64,000 nucleotides of DNA, from NCBI RefSeq assembly GCF_051020765.1, contig NC_134929.1, positions 22,954,135 through 23,018,134 on the forward strand, given 5' to 3'. This stretch comes from Lasioglossum baleicum (Eukaryota > Arthropoda > Insecta > Hymenoptera > Halictidae). Numbering within the stretch: position 1 is the first letter of the stretch; each line of letters begins with the position of its first letter. The notes under the pieces are model-generated. The model worked only from the letters and a program-made list of their open reading frames with translations. It ran no database searches and was not told the DNA's origin. Below, in pieces: positions 33,293 to 44,376 of this stretch. Position numbers and translations under genes: made by a program.

Positions 33293-35177
33293 TTTATAAC
33301 AGACTATAATTTATAATTTATAACATTTTTACTTGAATGATACAATAAGAAGAGTATTCGATAATTCGATTCAAAAATATCGGTAAAAGTATTATTGTGT
33401 TAACACTGACATGTATACTGCAAGGAAAGGCTCGAAAGATTGACGAATTCGAAAATTGCACGACCAATTCGATTTCGGTGGTCGCGTTGCTTATTGTCAG
33501 TGGCATCATGGCGGTCAACGTGGTCAAACAGCAAAGTTCACGGAGACAAATCAATTTCGTGAGTCCTGCTCCTGGACGGTGACCGGATTCGGCCGGAAAG
33601 ACCCGACAGATCCAACAGAACGGAGATCAGAGAGAAGCTCGAATGTAAATCACCGACAGAAGTCTAACGAAGGATTGATCGTGGTGTATACGGGGACTGG
33701 TCCTTTGTAAACCGGCCGCCGATTAGGCCAATGCTGATCGGTCCACCGATTGTTGCCCGCGTTTCGAACTTACGCGACATGTTTACCAACGCCGACGGAT
33801 TATGCCTTTGTGTCTGCCGGCCGATGATCAATGACGCGATAATGTTGCTGTTCTGTAATTTATGGGGAATCGTAGAATCCTGGGAAACGGATCCCACGGA
33901 CTCGTGAACCAGCAAATTAACTTGATCTGCCGCAAAACTGTCCGAAACGTATAAAATAGATTAAACGCTTCGTTTCGTTTATCTTTTTTAGTTCAAGTGG
34001 AGGCACTACGAAGGTCTCCGTTTGCATAATTCATACAGCGTGAGAGGGGAGAGCCACTTCGCGTGGAACGGTTTAGTCGACTCCACTTTCCCGGTTCGGG
34101 GAAAATGCTTCTTATCATTTTCTGTTTGACAAACATTGGCCAGTAGAATTTCTTCCAGCGAAACATGAACACCTGGAACATCAGATCGAACCAGTGCGCT
34201 GAAAACATCAATATACTTTGTTAACAAATTGTCGATCGAGATAAAGGAAATAGGAACACCTGGAACATCGGATGAAATCCGTAAGCTCTAATTTTACATG
34301 AAAGTACAGTAGTACCTAGCTCGTTGCGCGAAACGGGGCCGACAGTGCGTGCAGAGATCGAGGTTGTGCAACGGAAGAGGCAACCAATCACGCGCATTCA
34401 TTCTCCACGGGTTCCAGAACATCTAAAAACTCGTGGTTGTTCTTTTCATTTTTTCCTCGCGACCTATTCCTTCAAGAATACTGTAGATCAACGAAAAAGA
34501 ACCACCGGCTCCGTCGGTGCGGTGATAGGTAATCAATGAAGCGAGTGATCGCGCGCCGCGCCGGCTAATTAATATCTCCATAAATAACGGGAAGTGTCCC
34601 ACGGTGAATCGCGTTTATTTATGGTTCATCGACGTCCTATAAATTACAGACGTTCCGTTAATCGCGGGCACGCACCGTTCACGCAATCTTGTTAAGTGAT
34701 TACAAATTGGCCGGGGGGAGAGAGTGAGACAGAGGGGGATGAGAGGCGGGTCGCTCTCGTGCTGCACCAACGGGTAAAACTAGCTTTACCCGACGACCCG
34801 ACAGAGAAAGACGGGTGAAAGGAGAAAGGAGGGTCGAGTGGACAGTAAATCTTCTCCTCGCCGTGGAAGAATCGTTCGAGGAGGCGTGTGATCTTTATCG
34901 TTCGATGTTCAACCGGTACAAACGGGCGAGATATGAAAATCGTAATTACCGTGATATCCTTCCTCCTCTTCCGCTTCTTCTTCTTCTTCGTCCCACTTCA
35001 TCAGTCTACCTCCTCGCTTAAATAAAATCCTGCTTTTCACTCTGCTCCTTTAGAATCGAAATTAGGTGTGTTCTTCAGCTCGCGATTGTCACCAGCAGTA
35101 TATGTATAGCGGACTGCAATCGATATTTGAATTGACAATAGGAACATACGTTTAAAAGAATCACATAATTATTCATC
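33293..35177. other. Intergenic DNA, no gene identified
   Basis: Frames of up to 84 codons lack motifs. At 34771-34792 there is a perfect 8-bp inverted repeat CGGGTAAA / TTTACCCG around a 6-base centre, in a GA-rich context. A short CT-rich run (CTTCTTCTTCTTCTTCG) lies near 34975. Confidence 0.45.
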
Positions 35178-35179
35178 TA

Positions 35180-35571
35180 CAGGGTATTCATTTGAAAACT
35201 TTCCAGCCGAATATCTCGAAAAGTATGAATGATATCAAAAAAGCGTAAAACATGTGTCCACGGATTTCGAGGGGGAAAGATGGTGGCAGTATCAATTTTT
35301 TATTTGGCGTTTAAAAACTGCGCGGATAAAAAAAAGTATCCTACGAAAATTGCTGATCGTACAATACGTACAATAAGATCCCATAATAAAAAATATAGGT
35401 TTCCATTTGAAAAAACAAAGTTGACCTTCAAATGACCTTGAAAACGCCATCCAAATAAAAAACTGATACTGCCGCCCTCTTTCCCCCTCGAAATCCTTGG
35501 TTTTACAAATTTTTAATATCTTTCATACTTCTCGAGATATTCGGCTGGAAAGTTTTCAAATGAACACCCTG
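35180..35571. mobile_element. Palindromic CAGGGTATTC MITE
   Basis: The left end CAGGGTATTCATTTGAAAAC and right end GTTTTCAAATGAACACCCTG are inverted copies with TA on both sides (35178-35179 and 35572-35573). The inversion extends through AACTTTCCAGCCGAATATCT and then further inward with decay. The centre (about 35411-35432) holds TGACCTTC and TGACCTTGA, resembling nuclear-receptor half-sites. No coding sequence. Confidence 0.9.
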
Positions 35572-35573
35572 TA

Positions 35574-36073
35574 CATGGAACTTGATAAAACAATTGATAA
35601 GATGAACTAACTTTTGATTCAATTAGAAAAGGATTGGAATTATAGTAATATTTCATTAATCATTCACTGTTTAATAATGGTTACGACAAATAATTTTTCG
35701 ATTCCTATTGTTGTGAGGCTTTCACAAATCGCTTTGTTTAACAGTCGGTGCGTTGATCTTTTCCAGCGATCTATCATGGGAAAGATATCCTCGGTAAATG
35801 CGGTTCGTGGAAAGCATTGCACGTTATTCAGAAATAGAATGTAGATTAAGATGGCGCTGAAATGGGATCTCTTCTGGTGCAGACGTTGCATCTTGATGTT
35901 ATTAAGCGGTTCTTTCTGCTTGCCACTACAAGATCTCCCTTCGGAGGTTCCCTTTGTTCTCGACGTAATGCCTTATTTATCTTTTCCTCTGTTCTTCCTC
36001 TTTTCTACCATTGTTCCCTTGGAATTGATTTTAAGCGGATACTAATCAAGACATCAAAAAGATTTAAAGGAAG
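35574..36073. other. Intergenic DNA, nothing identified
   Basis: Overlapping frames of 64-94 codons on both strands around 35.6-36.1 kb, none recognisable. Confidence 0.5.
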
Positions 36074-36075
36074 TA

Positions 36076-37638
36076 GGGTAAACTGTACAATAACTGGCAC
36101 CTTAAGCCAAAATCTTAGTAAAAAATCTTTTTATCTTTTTTTGTAATGTTTGAACGAACTTAACTTGCTATTGTTATAAGCTAATAGACATTTTTCTACA
36201 AAATCAAACAGTTTTTAGAGTCATGAATCTTTCATTATAAAATATATTCATTGAACAACAATCGTAAGACAAATAGTACAGTTATTGGCACAACATGTAT
36301 CAGTTATTGGCACTGAAGAACTGAATAGGAATTATTAACTAAATAAAGATAAATAATGGAAATAGCTTGTACTGCATGTAGGTTTAAATTCTGCATAATG
36401 TATAATTTACGTCTGAACTAATATCATCAGCTTAATATGTAGAAATAACTTAAGAGACGAAGATAATGCTCAAAGAAAAAACAGAAAAATATTTTAAGGT
36501 TCACACGAGTCATCCGATTCAACCCTTCCTTTTGTGGTGAATCTTCCTCTTGTGTAAATTTGAAATAATTTTTTTTTGTTTATTTAAGATATGATGGCAC
36601 GTGGTGGAACAATCATTTCGAATACGATCTTTGGCTTCTTTCTTTCTACTGCAGCCTTTTCTAAATACACAAACAGATAAAACAAATTAAAAATGCTAAC
36701 AGCTTCAAGTAATGACTACGTAATTCTCGTCACATATAAGAATATGAGTGATTTGCACAAGAAGGTAAATAAATAGTACATCGATGGACTCTCTGATGTC
36801 CATTGCAATGATTGGCACCTTATTATCCTACAGTGATTGGCCCCTTCAATGTACAATGATTGGCAGTGCCAAGAATTGATAATAAGTCTTCTTTCAACGG
36901 ATTAAAGTCATATGTCTAATTTGTTTTAATGATTCAAAGCATTAATCTTTCGAATATTAAAAAACATCCAAAACTGTGTATCTAGTAATTGGCGTAGGTG
37001 CCAATTAATTAAACTTCCATACAAATAAATGAACCATTCGTTGGCACCTGAAAATTTGAGGTTATGTCTGATAAACAGTAAAAAGTAAACGTTAAATAGG
37101 TTATTTGATTTATAATTAATCATTAGACTGCGGATTTTATGCATTTATGACAAAAATGGCCACGTACAGTTTAAAGTAGTGGACATGTAAACAATTTTTA
37201 AAGACATCAATGTATTATTTTCAGCTTAATAGGATGATTAAAAGAGGAGTACAATTTGTATTTGGCTCCTCTGTCCTGCAATCAATGCGACCTTGTTTTA
37301 TTTTGCATAAAGATCCGCAGTCTATTAATCATATACGCATTTATTACATCTGTAGTACAGACCGAAATTAAGTTATACAGCGATAAAAAATACTTACTCG
37401 TAACGAAAATTTTAACGAAACACTATTTGCACTGTACTGTGCTCATCCGTCGGTCTTACTGATTGTCCTCCAGCGTTGCTAACGGTCATATGTGGAACTC
37501 TGTTACGAAAACTTACAACGATGCTTTGAGATATAAATAAGAGGCAATATAAAATGATTTTCTATACCAAGAATTCTTAATATTTGCCGTTTAGATCAAA
37601 AGTGCCAATAACTAGTGCAGTGCCAGCAATTTTTACCC
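36076..37638. mobile_element. Element rich in ATTGGCAC repeats, GGGTAAA ends
   Basis: The left end GGGTAAACTG and right end TTTTTACCC are short inverted termini at TA sites (36074-36075 and 37639-37640). Variants of (C/T)A(A/G)T-ATTGGCACC recur at about 36090, 36281, 36301, 36806, 36831, 36855, 36990 and 37042 on one strand. Inverted forms (AGTGCCAATAACT) lie close to the right end. Such clustered subterminal motifs are usual for transposase-binding sites. No transposase is recognisable. A 197-bp MITE is nested at 37126-37322. Boundary assignment is inferred from the short ends. Confidence 0.55.
37126..37322. mobile_element. AGACTGCGGAT MITE, 197 bp, nested
   Basis: TA-flanked (37124-37125 and 37323-37324), same length as and highly similar to 3346-3542, including GCATTTATGAC, TTTGGCTCCT.TGTCCTGCA and TTTTGCATAAAGATCCGCAG. 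Confidence 0.9.
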
Positions 37639-37642
37639 TATA

Positions 37643-38224
37643 CAGGGTGTCCCTCGCAACTGGAACAGGCTGTACGTCCTAAACGGTTGGGAATAGAAGA
37701 TGTAATAAGTAAAAGTTGAATGGTATCAGACGGTGCATAATATGCAACTAATTGTATGCACTTTTGTGCATCGGTGCATCAGAAAAACGCACCTGCACTT
37801 TTTATTTAAATGGAATGTCCCATTTTTTTATACCATAGATCGATAGAGTATAAAATTCTAAGTACAAAAGTGTTAAACCTCATATGTCCTAAACCTGATA
37901 ATTAACGAGACATTATTCAAAGAAGAAAGAAAATTGTTTCGATAATATCTCGTTAACTATATATACATATATTAGATTTAGGACATATGGAGGTCAATAC
38001 ATTTTTACTCAGAATTCGATACTCTATCGATCTATGGGATAAAAATGGGACATTCCATTTAAAAGAAAGAGCAGTTACATTTTTCTGATGCACCGATGCA
38101 CAAAAGTGCATACAGTTAGTTGCATATTATGCACCATCTGATATCATTCAAGTTTTACTTGTAACATCTTCTATTGCCAACCGTTTAGGAGGTACCGCCT
38201 GTTCCAGTTGCGTGGGACACCCTG
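37643..38224. mobile_element. CAGGGTGTC fold-back MITE, copy 1
   Basis: Ends CAGGGTGTCCCTCGCAACTG and CAGTTGCGTGGGACACCCTG with TA at both borders (37641-37642 and 38225-38226). The arms pair over ~170 bp (GGAACAGGCTGTAC, CTAAACGG, GGTGCATAATATGCAACTAA, GCATCGGTGCATCAGAAAAA). They continue into an inner pair (ATTTAAATGGAATGTCCCAT and a CATATGTCCTAAA block). It abuts the previous element, with only TATA between them. Copy 2 (57914-58509) keeps the outer arms but has unrelated inner arms. Confidence 0.9.
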
Positions 38225-38358
38225 TATACTTTATTTTAGTCATTGCTGTATAGAGTGTTTTTTTCATCTGTTCGCAATGATTTGTTCACCGACTGTAATG
38301 TGTCATGACTCATGACATTTTATACTGCATGATACGAGTTCCCCTCAACGATTTACTA

Positions 38359-38910
38359 CAGGGTGGCGCAAAATGACCTTTCTGGTTTGAATTCGTAATA
38401 ACTTTTTTAATTTTAGAGTGAAATACATACATATTGGAAAAAAATATAGTGCACAGAAGAGGAATTTTATTGAACTAGACGTGAAAGATTACATGTCGCA
38501 GATGGCGGCCATTTTCTGCTTGACACATTCGTGCTCTTTCTAACACATTCTCCATGACTTTTCGCAAAATTTCAGGTGTTATTGTACGCATTTCATTGCG
38601 AATTTTGGGGAATGGTTGGGGAATGGTCGCTGGCTTATTGACGTACACTCGCTCTTTCAAATACGCTCACAGAAAACAGTCGGGAGCGGTTAAGTCTGGT
38701 GAACGCGGTGGCCAGTTGAAGTCACTATTGCGCGAAATAATGCGTTCGCCAAAGACGTCTCGTAACGAAGCCATTGTTTCCCTTGCAGTATCTGTTGTGT
38801 ATCTTTCCATATTAAATTCTAGAAGCCTTGTTTACAAAATTCTGAAAAAAATGTTGAAATAAAAAAGTTATGAAGAATTCAGACCAGAAACATGATTTTG
38901 CGCCACCCTG
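38359..38910 (-). mobile_element. Tc1/mariner-class relic, CAGGGTGGCGC ends
   Basis: TIRs of ~37 bp: CAGGGTGGCGCAAAATGACC and, inverted at the right, CAGGGTGGCGCAAAATCATG, both running on to GGTTTGAATTC/GTCTGAATTC. TA lies at 38357-38358 and 38911-38912. It encodes only the C-terminal third of a transposase on the minus strand, so more than half of the element has been deleted between the TIRs. Confidence 0.9.
38475..38813 (-). pseudogene. Tc1/mariner-class transposase C-terminal fragment
   Basis: The minus-strand frame reads through ARETMASLRDVFGERIISRN, then WPPRSPDLTAPDCFL, the block that follows the second catalytic Asp in this class (the PPRSPDL motif, with Asp in the APD context). A TGA stop stands where the family has Trp (FLWGYLKERV), at about 38673. 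The frame then continues KERVYVNKPATIP to HLRHVIF, a typical C-terminus. The N-terminal DNA-binding and first catalytic parts are absent. Several insect transposase families end like this, so I do not name one. Confidence 0.88.
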
Positions 38911-38912
38911 TA

Positions 38913-39723
38913 GTATTACCACCAATATTGAAAGAGTCTTCTCGCCTAGAAAAAGAACAGATATGTTCGTTTGTTTTATCAATGTGCAATTTAGCAACTG
39001 GAGGCTGTCCAACGGTCAATAAAACAACACTAAAGACAATTCTCCCGAGGCTTCTCTCCCGAGGGATTCTTCCAATACTTTCCTCGCGAAGTACTGAAAA
39101 ATGTCTTAATAACTTCAGCAAGAATTTCCTGGCGAAGTTCCACGGGTCTTCTCGGATCCTTTGGAAATGCTCGCCGTCTAATTTCACCTAGTGGAATCGC
39201 GTTCTCTCATGATCGCGCGTGCATGGAAATTTCTCGCGGTCCGTGGAACTCGAGGTTGCAGTTCGCGACTCTGATAACGATGACGCGTTGTAACAACAAC
39301 AATAACTTTCGTGACGTGAATGTTCGAATGTACGCAATCGAACTGCTCTTATCGACTCGGGCCGAGATACCGCCGAACGGTCGTGTGAATAGCTTATAGT
39401 TTATCCAATGACTTCCGGCGTTTCTTCGTTTCATTCTTGGAAGTTGAGGTTCGCGGACTTGGGCTCGGGTTAAGAAAAATCCTATCTCGGTCAATTCACT
39501 GTTTCCCACGGAGTTTATAACTTAATCTGTGCCCGAGGAAAATGAAAAATATTCTGCATTGCTCTGCTGCAGCTTCCGGTCGGTGTAGTATTGTTCTTCA
39601 GTCTCATGTTATCGTTATTTTGTATACTGGAATATTTGATTGCTTGAAACAATTTTTCCGATCTTATCTAATTTTCATCTCTTTTCCCCTTGAAGGAAAA
39701 GAAAATGGAACACGTTGCGAAGA
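38913..39723. other. Intergenic DNA, no gene identified
   Basis: Opposite-strand frames of ~100 codons overlap at 38.88-39.19 kb, partly running out of the transposon. A 100-codon minus-strand frame lies at 39207-39509. None is recognisable. Confidence 0.45.
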
Positions 39724-39786
39724 TTGACACATCAAAATAAACACAATGGTTGACACATAAAAATAAACACAATGGCTGACACATCA
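39724..39786. repeat. 26-bp tandem repeat, ~2.4 units
   Basis: TTGACACATCAAAATAAACA followed by CAATGG recurs at 39750 with one change and begins again near 39776. Confidence 0.9.
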
Positions 39787-39791
39787 ATATA

Positions 39792-39903
39792 CAGGGTGGT
39801 CCATTTATCTTGGGACAGTCAATTATTACGGAAACCAGCAGGAATATGAAAAAATAAAATTTATATAAATTTTCTTTATAAGAAGGGGCACATTTATTGT
39901 ATA
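39792..39903 (+). mobile_element. Left-end fragment of a CAGGGTGGTCC element
   Basis: CAGGGTGGTCCATTTATCTT follows a TA (39790-39791), a terminus style typical of mariner-class elements. No inverted partner was found. The next palindrome has inserted just downstream. Confidence 0.5.
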
Positions 39904-39905
39904 TA

Positions 39906-40597
39906 CAGTAGCGGACAAAAGTTTAAGACCGCTTTAAAGAAGACGATAACTTTTTTAATATTGTACTATACGATTTGAACTTTCTTGGGAAGCTAGAGCA
40001 ATTAGTTTACTAAAGGACGTAAAAAGAAATTTTTTCAAAAATTGCAATTGATCGGAATTGGTGAAAAAATACTAAAAGTTGAATTTTTAACTTTTTTATG
40101 TGGGTCTATATTGAAAATTCAAAAAATACGTTTTGTAGATCTGTGTCAATTAAACATATTCTGAAAATTTCGTCAAAATCGATCGACGCGACGTTGCAAT
40201 GAGCTACAAACGTTTAAAGATGGTAAAAATTGCAGATTTTCAAGATTTTCGGCAACAAATTGTAAAAATCTGAAATTTTTACCATCTTTAAACGTTTGTA
40301 GCTCATTGCAACATCGGCCGATTTTTACGAAATTTTCAGAATATGTTTAATTGACACAGATCTACAAAACGTATTATTTTTTGAATTTTCAATATAGGCC
40401 CACATAAAAAAGTTAAAAATTCAACTTTTAGTATTTTTTCAACAATTCCGATCAATTGCAATTTTTGAAAAAATTTGTTTTCACATCCTTTAGTAAACTA
40501 ATTGCTCTAACTCCCCAAAAAAGTTCAAATCGTATAGTACAATATTAAAGAAGTTATCGTCTTCTTTAGAGCGGTCTTAAACTTTTGTCCGCTACTG
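39906..40597. mobile_element. Near-perfect 692-bp palindromic MITE
   Basis: Starts CAGTAGCGGACAAAAGTTTA and ends with its inverse; TA at 39904-39905 and 40598-40599. Arms of ~330 bp agree at nearly every position up to a short centre near 40250 (GCAGATTTTCAAGATTTTCG). Landmarks in both arms are GACGATAACTT, AATTAGTTTACTAAAGGA, ACGTTTTGTAGATCTGTGTC and AAACGTTTGTAGCTCATTGC. No coding sequence. It is related in wording to the older palindrome at 16583-17020. The high arm identity suggests recent formation or ongoing conversion. Confidence 0.93.
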
Positions 40598-40599
40598 TA

Positions 40600-40905
40600 T
40601 AATGGCGCTATGCACATTTTTCCATAATGGCCCTTTAAGGGTCAGATGAAGGGCAACTTCATTTCTTCAAATGGAAATCCATACTTTTTATTTTATATTC
40701 TTATTCTACATCGAAAAATAATAATATTTCGTATAAAACATTTTTTCCTGAGCTTACCATTTTTTAACGATACCATGATAAATGTTGTGAATCTACATCT
40801 AGTAGATCTGAAAACGCGTTTTTTATCGAAACTGCTACACATTCAAATGCCTGTGAAAACTTTAAAACATTTTCTTCTCGACAGAAACCACCGTAGATTA
40901 AGAGA
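40600..40905. other. AT-rich DNA, nothing identified
   Basis: A plus-strand frame of 87 codons (40646-40909) is Phe, Leu and Ile rich through base composition and has no known motif. Confidence 0.45.
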
Positions 40906-41105
40906 TTGAAGCTTCCTTTTTACAACGACATCTTAAAAATTGATGCACGATTTTTTTAGCCGTTTTATCAAGCTTCGAATGGGAGGTGTGACGCCAAATT
41001 CGCAATAGTACATGCTATACCACGATAGCTTTAAAGGGGCTATAAAAGAGTGAAAAAAAATCGTACATCAATTTTTAAGGGGTCATTGTAAAGAAGTGGC
41101 TTCAA
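40906..41105. mobile_element. 200-bp inverted-repeat MITE
   Basis: TTGAAGC at the left and GCTTCAA at the right bound arms that pair through ACAACGAC.TCTTAAAAATTG and ACGATTTTTTT. About 60 bp of arm each side surround a ~70-bp centre. TSD not resolved. Confidence 0.7.
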
Positions 41106-41863
41106 TCTTGAAATCTATGACGGCCGTGTTTGCAAGAAAATTTTTCGGAAGTTTCTGGAGACGTTTGAATTCGCAAAGGGATGGAATTTTTCCACGGAGA
41201 ATCGTGCTTTCCCATTCCGTGGCGGCCATATTGTCGGGGATTCCAGGTGCCTGTTCCAGAATGGAAGCGCGCACAAGAGCAGTATTTTGGTTGCCTCTGC
41301 TCCGCGACCAATTTTAGGGTGATTCGGAGTCCGTGGCTCGGCCCGCAATCTTCCCGAATGGATTCCAATTAAAACGACTGTCTGAGGGGGATACGTACGG
41401 CTTCGGCGGTCGGCGACGGTTCAAAGAGGTTCTCGGCGAACCTCGTCGGCATCGCATCGTACCGCGCCGGAGCGCTTTCATAACTGTTAATAGGAAACAA
41501 TTGCCGTCTCTCGATTAAATTCCGCTGAACTATTACAGGCGTCCGTGTCGCGCGGCCGGCTCCTCCTGTTCCTGAGGTGACTGGCCTTTCTCGCGTCCGT
41601 AGTCCTCAACATTCCCTCGGGTGCTTCCCAGTTTTCCATTTCGCGATCCCCCCCACTCCTCGGCATTTCCGTTATAATCAACTAGCCTCCGAAAGCGATC
41701 TCGTGCACCTCGTCCCCTCCCTGGCCCCACGATTTCTCCTTCCGGCGCGGCAGGAATTTCGCGATTCCCCGGGCCGACGTTCGCGAATGTTTACAATCGA
41801 AGTTGCGCTCGCCGAATGGCCCGGCGAATATCGAATGCCGCGGAAAACCCTCTACAACAGCGG
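41106..41863. other. CpG-rich DNA, no gene identified
   Basis: Open frames of 60-100 codons occur in several phases on both strands between 41.1 and 41.9 kb, a sign of stop-poor composition rather than coding. No motif is recognised. Confidence 0.45.
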
Positions 41864-41865
41864 TA

Positions 41866-42040
41866 CAGGGTGTCTCATCTGATTTTGACTTTCGAAAACT
41901 TTCGAATAGATCTCTACCGTAACTGTCAACATTCTATCAACAGCACCGGGAGGATACCCTTGGAACCATGCATTAAACAATATATGATTCTATGCAACGA
42001 AAACAAGGTTGACCTTCGCATTACCTTCACGCGTCAACTC
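41866..42040 (+). mobile_element. Left-end fragment of a CAGGGTGTCTC element
   Basis: CAGGGTGTCTCATCTGATTT follows a TA (41864-41865). Further in lies AGGTTGACCTTCGCATTACC, like the centre of the 35.2-kb MITE. No right end is recognisable, so the right limit is approximate. Confidence 0.45.
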
Positions 42041-42078
42041 GGAAACAAATTAAAAAATCACTCAAAATATTTTTGCTA

Positions 42079-42185
42079 CAGCTTGTCAAATCTAGCTGTG
42101 CGGCTGAATGTCCCCGCAAGGGGAAATCTTTGTATTTGTTTGCCCATTTCTATGTTTTGGTCATCCGTACAAATTTGACAAGCTG
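42079..42185. mobile_element. 107-bp CAGCTTGTCAAAT MITE
   Basis: CAGCTTGTCAAAT and ATTTGACAAGCTG are perfect inverted ends with TA at 42077-42078 and 42186-42187. No coding capacity. Confidence 0.88.
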
Positions 42186-42187
42186 TA

Positions 42188-43912
42188 CATACCATAATAG
42201 TGTATACCAAATGGCAAAATCCAATCTAAATTGAACTGTTTACATTTGCGATCGAACAATAAAGAGTTTACATATCATCGTTCTGGATAATCGATGTTTT
42301 GCTTGTGCAGATGGTCGATTTTCACATCGGAATTCGGCACTATAGTTTTCTGAACGCTCCATTGATGAGCACACAGAGTTACTGGTTTTGGGATCATTGC
42401 CAAGGACCGCTGTTGAAAGGCGCTGCTTTATCCCCGTTGCTCGCTCGTCCTAATGACTAGAATACTCCGTCTTATAATTAGAATTTTTCGATGAAATGGA
42501 TTTCGTCCGATGACGTTGTGATTCTTCGTTCGGGGCACGGTAACATTTAAATTCGCTTACGAATTTCTCTTAAGAAACTTGGCATACTGCTATTTATACG
42601 AGCACGCTGCTGTTTACGAGAATCGTTGTACACGGAAATTTATGCTGTATCAGATGTGGTTTCAGCCGGCGTCTGTTCCATTGTGATTCTTGAACCAAGG
42701 CAACCTGAATGGTTCTATCGCGGCCGATCGTTACGACAAAATCTTCGTAGTCCCAAATCATTGACAGATTACTCTCGTTGTGCGTTCATCCGGCTTGTTT
42801 ACTCACCGGTGGTTAATTGCTGTTGGTCCGGAGTCCTGTTCGCGTGTTGATTATCCGTGTTGGCCAGTGTCCGTAGCTTTGTTGGTCGACGTTATCCGAA
42901 CCGGTGGCAGAGTAATGTCTTTACAACATTGTGATCGATGTGCTACCAGCTGGGACCGATGGGATTGTTCCTGGATTGTCGTCTTTATGCGTCATTATTC
43001 TTCAAGTTGAAGAAGTTTCCTTCGCGGAATCAAATCTCCTTGCCGAGTCGAAATCAAATATTCTTACTGAATCGTCTCTTTGCGGAATCATCCCTTTACT
43101 AGAAATTACATTTTTTTGCTATGTGGTCTCCTTTCTGGATCTTGTTACTGAATTTCAGTAACATTACGGATGTGTACATACATCAGATCTTCAGTGACAT
43201 ATTTTCACTTTTTCAATAATTTGATGGAAGACCCATTGATAAATTTGAGTGTGAACTCTTCACAATTGAAGCTGTTTCTCAAACTGTGTTCTCATGTTCG
43301 CGTAAAGAGCCGATCGCGAGCGCGCGAAATTTTCGCTGGTTCGCGAAGTATCCGCAGCTGGCGCATACACCATTCGCGCGGACTTGTGACAGGCATAACT
43401 TTGCGAGGACCGCGAAACATCGCGTCGAAACGGCTTTTCCGTGAAGGCATCGGGTTTGGAGCGTTCTTGGAAAATTCCTCTGGCATCGGAAATGGGTCAG
43501 TGTGTCCGCCGCGAGGCTGAGGTCGAGCTCTCGTTGCGGCCGTTGTGCATCTGCATTCTGCAGTGGCCGAAATCGCGACGCGCCGACCGCGGTACCGATC
43601 GATATACACACTATAGTATAGTGCTCACTTAAATTTCCAAAGTCTGCGATCCGGAAGTCGAGTTTGTCGCATGATTTGCTTTTATGCTCGCGGCACCACT
43701 TTCAAGTACGTCTGTCTCCTATCCATTAGTGGTTTTATCCTCTTTTCTTGTCTAGTGAGATAAGGCTGGGTTAAACTTTCACTCGGAGGACCAGAAATTT
43801 ACAACTTTTCTGAATGTAATATTATAGACTCCGACGAAAAAATGATAATACTTTAAATTCTAGTGCGAGGAATCCAGGACCTAACCCAGATCAAGCGAAT
43901 CCGCTCATATTA
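42188..43912. other. Intergenic DNA, no gene identified
   Basis: Frames up to 116 codons at 43.17-43.61 kb overlap on both strands in CpG-rich DNA. No recognisable domain, transposon end or RNA gene. Confidence 0.45.
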
Positions 43913-44376
43913 CAACCCCTGGCAGAATGTTTCCGATCGGAGGCATTGATACGGATTTTAGAGAAAACATTCACAATTTAGAAGCATAAAATATTACTTT
44001 ATGGAGTTAAAACTGATGGGAAATGAAAAGGGGCTAATTGAAGAATGAAAAACTACAAAATACCATATGCTTCCATTTATTATAACAAAGAAACGAGAAA
44101 ATAAACATGTTGAAACAATCGTTAAAGATGGAAAGACACCACTTTTGCCTCATTCTTGAGGATATTTTTCAGTTTATCTTAAAAAATATGGGTCCGGCGG
44201 AAAACTAACTGTATCACGCGATAGAGCAGACTTTTATCTTGAGAAACCACTCTTTAAAGTTTGCAACGTCGACGTTTTTTCGAACCAAAAAGCAAAATAT
44301 CTTCGCCCGACATGAGTTGCCGCCAGTGGCGCTCGCCATTAGTACGGCTGTTCGCCGTGCCGCGCCGCATCCCGTT
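43913..44376 (+). mobile_element. CAACCCCTGG-TIR element, deleted copy
   Basis: Starts CAACCCCTGGCAGAATGTTT. The first ~170 bp match 60378-60570. Then, after a jump, 44103-44376 match 60928-61205 (AATCGTTAAAGATGG, CACGCGATAGAGCAGACTTT, TTGCCGCCAGTGGCGCTCGC, GCGCCGCATCCCGT). The right TIR is missing, and the intervening ~360 bp have been lost relative to the 60-kb copy. Confidence 0.8.

Noticed and set aside
34771..34792. Perfect palindrome CGGGTAAA/TTTACCCG as an operator
   Set aside because: A single isolated inverted repeat in a eukaryotic intergenic context with no gene to regulate; noted in the span description only.
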